Shown in pieces: positions 60,342 through 64,000 of a stretch of DNA of 64,000 nucleotides; positions within the stretch are counted from its first letter, which is position 1, and the number at the start of each line of letters is the position of its first letter. Position numbers and translations under genes: made by a program. The stretch spans positions 126,090,001 through 126,154,000 of the forward strand of contig CM032233.1 of the NCBI GenBank assembly GCA_019009955.1. The letters run 5' to 3'. The notes under the pieces are model-generated. The model worked only from the letters and a program-made list of their open reading frames with translations. It had not been told where the DNA came from and did not search any database. This stretch comes from Riptortus pedestris (lineage: Eukaryota > Arthropoda > Insecta > Hemiptera > Alydidae).

Positions 60342-62150
60342 GTAAATTATCTATTACTCTATAAAATGTATCTATTAAAATTATTCTTCTTATAGCTTCC
60401 TTAGTCCCAATATTTGAATATTCTTCAAATTTGTATGGCTTTATGCTTGTAAATGAATTCCCAAGTGAGGAAGGTTCATTTTGATGGGTGTAGGGGAGTC
60501 TAGCCCTTTTTAACTAGAGGAATGGCCCCTGAAGAGGTGGCATAGGGCATAAAAAATAAGGCATAGGGCGATTATTAAATAAAGTCTGCTTAGTGGAAAG
60601 TGTTTTATTGGTTGCCCTTGCCATACACATTTAAAGAGTATTTAAATTACTTTTTTATGGGGGGGGGTGAAATATATTACAAGTGGGTGGGAATTTCTAG
60701 GAATAATCACAATTAAATCATCGTATGTATTGAATTTGCAAATTTTTTCTCCACTAATAAACTGAAGAAACAAATTAATTATAAAATTTTCAATTTTTAA
60801 TTTTCAAACAATCATCATATACATAATAATGATTATTTAATCCAATAATATTGTATATAAGATTAAGATGCCCTTAATTTTTTTGTTATTCACATTTGTT
60901 TTAATATAACAGCCTTAATTTTAAATGAGACCTATTTTATGAGTGCCCCAAAATAGGGATGGATTAGACATATTTCTTTTAAGTAAATTCTATTAATTTA
61001 TTATTATTTTTTTAATCTTTATTCCTTTGAATACTTTAGTCATGTGTCAGGCCTGCATCTATAACAAAATTATAAAAATAAATCTTTTATACCAATTCAC
61101 CCCTCTCAGTAGGGTTACATTAGTTCATGGAACTAATGTTGGACTTCTATTTATCCCCTCAGTGCCCACTCATCATCATGAAGAAATTGAGAAGCTACAA
61201 AAATTCCTATTTGTTTGGGGGGGGGGGGTTAGTAGCACACTAAATTTGAAAAATGGAGTAGAAACTACCATTGTTGTTGGAGGTTGCAGAAGCAACAGGG
61301 AAAAGTTACCCTGCCTAGATCCACTGGGTCCTAACTCTCAGTTTAGAACAGTTCTCTCCTTCTCTCTTCAAAAAGAGCCCTAATGTAGTTTTAAACTTCA
61401 ATAACCAAACGTCTGCAAACATGCCACCATTTTCAGTACAATGTGATGGGCTTATAAGAGTAATTAAAAAAAATGGATCAAAATAAATACGAAAATTGTA
61501 GATCATATGGAAATTAAAAACTATATTTAGATTAAATTTATACTTACAAGTAAGAGGCACTAACTATACAATGACAATGTTCTGAAAGTACTGTAATATC
61601 CCATTGCTCAATTAGCAAACTCTAATTTCTGGAAAAAGTATTGGCTCTGCCCAAGTAATGTGTGACTCATTGCAAAATGCCTTAAGCTCCCTTAAAAAAT
61701 ATTAAAGAATTGTAAAAAAGATTAAATAAAATTTCATACTCCCAACAAGTAACACAATATAGTACGTTCAGCCTCAGCATGATTTTCTCATAGTACTGCC
61801 ATATTTTTGACTATTGGCCCTTCAGTTGAGCTATGAGGAAAGTGATATTTGGAGCTTGGTGAGACACCAACCTTATCCCAAGTATCAGTTTTACTCTTTT
61901 CACATTAATAATTTTCTTTTAATAGAGCCTCTACCCCTTCCCTTGAAATGATAGTCATCCACTTTTTACCTGCTTATAGGTAATAAATCTAATATTTTTT
62001 GTAATAATATTGGAGGATTGATAGCATTCCTTTCTCTAACATAAATTAAGCTCCACTTTTTCAAAAACTAGTCGTCTAATTTTGAAACTGCTCTTTTTCT
62101 TCAATGTTTTTATATGTATCTTTAACACTTAAACATTTAGTGTATTGGGC
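60342..62150. other. Intron downstream of exon 60282, first part
   Basis: Apart from the Penelope-like terminal fragment (60485-60625), no repeat or gene recognised. Open frames near 61027-61383 look non-coding. Confidence 0.4.
60485..60625 (+). mobile_element. Penelope-like terminal fragment
   Basis: GGCCCCTGAAGAGGTGGCATA...AAGTGTTTTATTGGTTGCCCTTGCCAT parallels 55383-55478 of the Penelope-like element. Confidence 0.6.
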
Positions 62151-62215
62151 ATGACTGAGTTATTTCCTCTGAGTATTATTACCTGGATGGTTTCTAACAT
62201 TAATCTGAAGTTGAC

Positions 62216-62611
62216 ATGCACGCAAAACTAACGACCAAAAACACCAATACTGACATTAAAAAAATAACTTTGGACGACCTACAAAACTACCTTAAAAATA
62301 ACATACTCCAAGAATGGCAACAGGACTGGTTGTTAACATACAACAAACTGAGACAAATTAAAACTACAGTTAAGACATGGAGTGATAAATTTGAAGCATT
62401 TACATGGAGAGACGAAGTAGTCCTTACTAGACTACGTATAGGTCATTCTCTCCTAACCATGGTTACTTACCTATTTAAAAAGAAAAGAATGCCTAACTGC
62501 AATGTGTGTAATGCTCTGCTTACAATAAAACACATACTAACAGACTGTAAAAGACGTAACCATCTAAAGATCCCTCATGACTTACTCAAGATAGCCCACA
62601 CATTCCCATAA
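62216..62611 (+). pseudogene. LINE ORF2 C-terminal fragment
   Basis: 131 codons: WQQDWLLTYNKLRQIK, TWRDEVVLTRLRIGHSLLTM, CNVCNALLTIKHILTDCKRR. This matches the post-RNase H Cys/His tail of Jockey/R1/I-type LINEs and is open to its stop at 62609. Confidence 0.7.
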
Positions 62612-62726
62612 TGCTCCAACATTTACATGAAATTAACATACTCACAAATTTAGAAGTATTACATTTTAAAATCCTTTTTAATTCTTCATAAATTAAATAT
62701 TTTAAACTCCAGCTAAACTGTTTTAC

Positions 62727-62731
<5 letters not shown>

Positions 62732-62794
<63 letters not shown>
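62732..62794. repeat. (GT)n microsatellite
   Basis: About 60 bp of GT in the presumed LINE 3' region. Confidence 0.9.
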
Positions 62795-62795
<1 letters not shown>

Positions 62796-63039
62796 ATGTT
62801 TGTATATGTGATAAAGAAAGTAAAAGCATATGATTGTAAATATTTTAGATATTAGAAAATTTTATCTGTTCATTTTATTGTACATACTACATTTTTTTTA
62901 TTTGATTTTAGTTTTGTTTTTAACCATTGAAAGTATATAATTGTTTACATAATTTTATTAGTCTTTATAGTTTTTAATTATCTAGTTTCCTTACAAGATT
63001 TTTTGTTTTTGAATTTAATGTTTCGGTTTTGTTTATTTA

Positions 63040-63190
63040 TTTTATTTGTTGTTTCGTGTTTTTTTGTTGTTTTTTGTTGAGTTTTGTTATTTGATTGTGT
63101 TCTGTTATTTAGTTGAGTTTTATTTAGTTGTGTTCTGTTATTTAGTTGCGTTTTGTTATTTGTTTGCGTTCTTAGTTTGTATTGTTTAAT
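63040..63190. repeat. T/G-rich imperfect tandem repeat
   Basis: GTTTTGTTATTTAGTTG-type units of roughly 21-24 bp repeated about six times; probably part of the 3' untranslated region of the LINE fragment at 62216. Confidence 0.55.
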
Positions 63191-63398
63191 TTTTTCTTGC
63201 TATTGTTTTCATTTTTGTATTTTGTTTATATACATTGTTTTTTTTGATGAGCAATATTGCCTCGCTGCGAACGCTCCAAAATAACTAAATAACATTAATC
63301 TATATATTCGACAATATACTCAACTATCTTCTAAACCATATTGTATCTTTTTTTTATCATCAGTTTTATTTTCATAAATACCATTTTGTGATTTCAAG

Positions 63399-63497
63399 GA
63401 ACAATCAGCTCCAAAAACTAAGCAAGAAAACATTACTGATGGGCAACAGAAAATGTCAGCTGAGCCAAATTCTACATTAGATGCGTTTGAGCGTAGG
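63399..63497 (+). CDS. Exon: 33-residue polar segment
   Basis: 99 bp, phase 0, acceptor GTGATTTCAAG, donor AGG|GTAAGT. Polar, Gln/Lys/Glu-rich segment (starts EQSAPKTKQEN, ends LDAFERR). Confidence 0.66.
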
Positions 63498-63753
63498 GTA
63501 AGTTATCATCATTATTCATATATTTACATGGACTGTTAGCGCATATAAAACCCTTTACTAATTGGGGAGGAACTCATTGGTCTCCCTGGAAACTAGTGTG
63601 CAATGGTTCTAATTTAAATGAATATTTAATAATTTAAATGAGTATTGGAAAAGGTGAAATGTAAATTCCTATATTATGATCAATTGACAGAAAACAATCT
63701 AATTATTATAGCAAACATTTATTTTTATACAAAATAACATCCATTGGTTTCAG

Positions 63754-63831
63754 GACACTTTTCCAACACAGTTAGAGACTAATTATCATCCCAGTTTTAA
63801 TGTCTTGTTCAAAAAAACGTATTCAGTTTAA
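63754..63831 (+). CDS. Terminal exon: 25 residues and stop
   Basis: Acceptor GGTTTCAG, phase 0, starts DTFPTQLETN, ends FKKTYSV then TAA at 63829-63831. AATAAA begins at the last base of the stop codon (63831-63836), so the 3' UTR would be very short unless a later signal is used. Confidence 0.65.
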   Translation, partial: DTFPTQLETNYHPSFNVLFKKTYSV

Positions 63832-63836
63832 ATAAA
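63831..63836 (+). promoter_or_regulatory. Polyadenylation signal AATAAA overlapping the stop codon
   Basis: Canonical hexamer sharing its first A with the TAA of the terminal exon. Confidence 0.4.
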
Positions 63837-64000
63837 TCAATTTTGTAATGCTTAATTTCTAAAAACAAATGTGTCAAATGCTCTGAAAAAGTAGTATTTA
63901 GAACGTAATAAGGAAGGTAATTAAGATAGAGTGATAAAAATTCTATTTTCAAATTACATAATTTTGTTTTTAAAGTTAACATGGACAAACAGGTGGTAAA

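Overview
This is a eukaryotic, AT-rich, repeat-laden window that looks like arthropod (most likely insect) nuclear DNA. It has long (TA)n, (GT)n and (GA)n microsatellites. It also has mariner, piggyBac-like, BEL/Pao, Penelope-like, Jockey-like and R1-like elements, a tRNA-derived SINE and Helitron-like short elements. I see no bacterial-style operon, rRNA or true tRNA gene. I cannot name the species; the transposon mix would suit a hemipteran, but that is inference.

The host content is a plus-strand gene, or two adjacent genes, made almost only of very short exons. I assembled it by reading splice sites: 19 candidate exons from 432 to 63831 total roughly 1.9 kb of coding sequence in about 63 kb. 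The 5' part (432-479, 2647-2691, 3927-3980, 5765-5961) can end in either of two candidate terminal exons (16608-16773 with a polyadenylation signal, or 16608-16680 joined to 17717-17764). It can also join in frame to the 3' part. The 3' part has 13 exons (21565-21841, 26999-27106, 28905-28988, 35636-35731, 39783-39878, 47116-47217, 48103-48219, 53779-53895, 59008-59112, 60151-60201, 60282-60341, 63399-63497, 63754-63831). Every intron in it is phase 0, it encodes 459 residues from the ATG at 21575, and it ends in a stop overlapping AATAAA. I do not recognise the protein. Several exons are tandem duplicates with their intron flanks: family A at 28905, 39783, 47116 and 59008, family B at 48103 and 53779, family C at 60151. 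At least two dead copies remain (28628-28701 and 47675-47725). The gene appears to have grown by repeated duplication of frame-neutral exon cassettes.

The introns are filled with mobile DNA. 1-6 kb: simple introns with one 72-bp tandem repeat. 6.7-8.6 kb: a decayed minus-strand copy of an uncharacterised multi-copy arthropod protein family. 10.16-15.8 kb: a young, internally deleted BEL/Pao element with intact LTRs and target duplication. 17 kb: a very long (GA)n tract. 23.3 kb: SINE. 24.0-24.9 kb: foldback element. 25.6-26.9 kb: mariner with a decayed transposase. 27.4-34.8 kb: three copies of a Helitron-like family, one of which encloses an exon. 36.5-37.6 and 52.1-52.9 kb: piggyBac-like copies. 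38.5-39.6 kb: a TTAA-flanked element carrying a 45-bp GC-rich minisatellite. 40.8-44.3 kb: Jockey-like LINE on the minus strand with a 12-bp target duplication. 45.8-46.5 and 62.2-62.6 kb: LINE 3' ends. 54.0-55.5 kb: Penelope-like element with inverted terminal repeats. 55.5-58.3 kb: R1-like LINE interrupted by a GC-rich LTR-like insert. 59.3-60.0 kb: Ty3/gypsy integrase fragment.

All exon calls are by-eye splice predictions without transcript evidence. Similarity statements come from reading the sequence, not from a database search.
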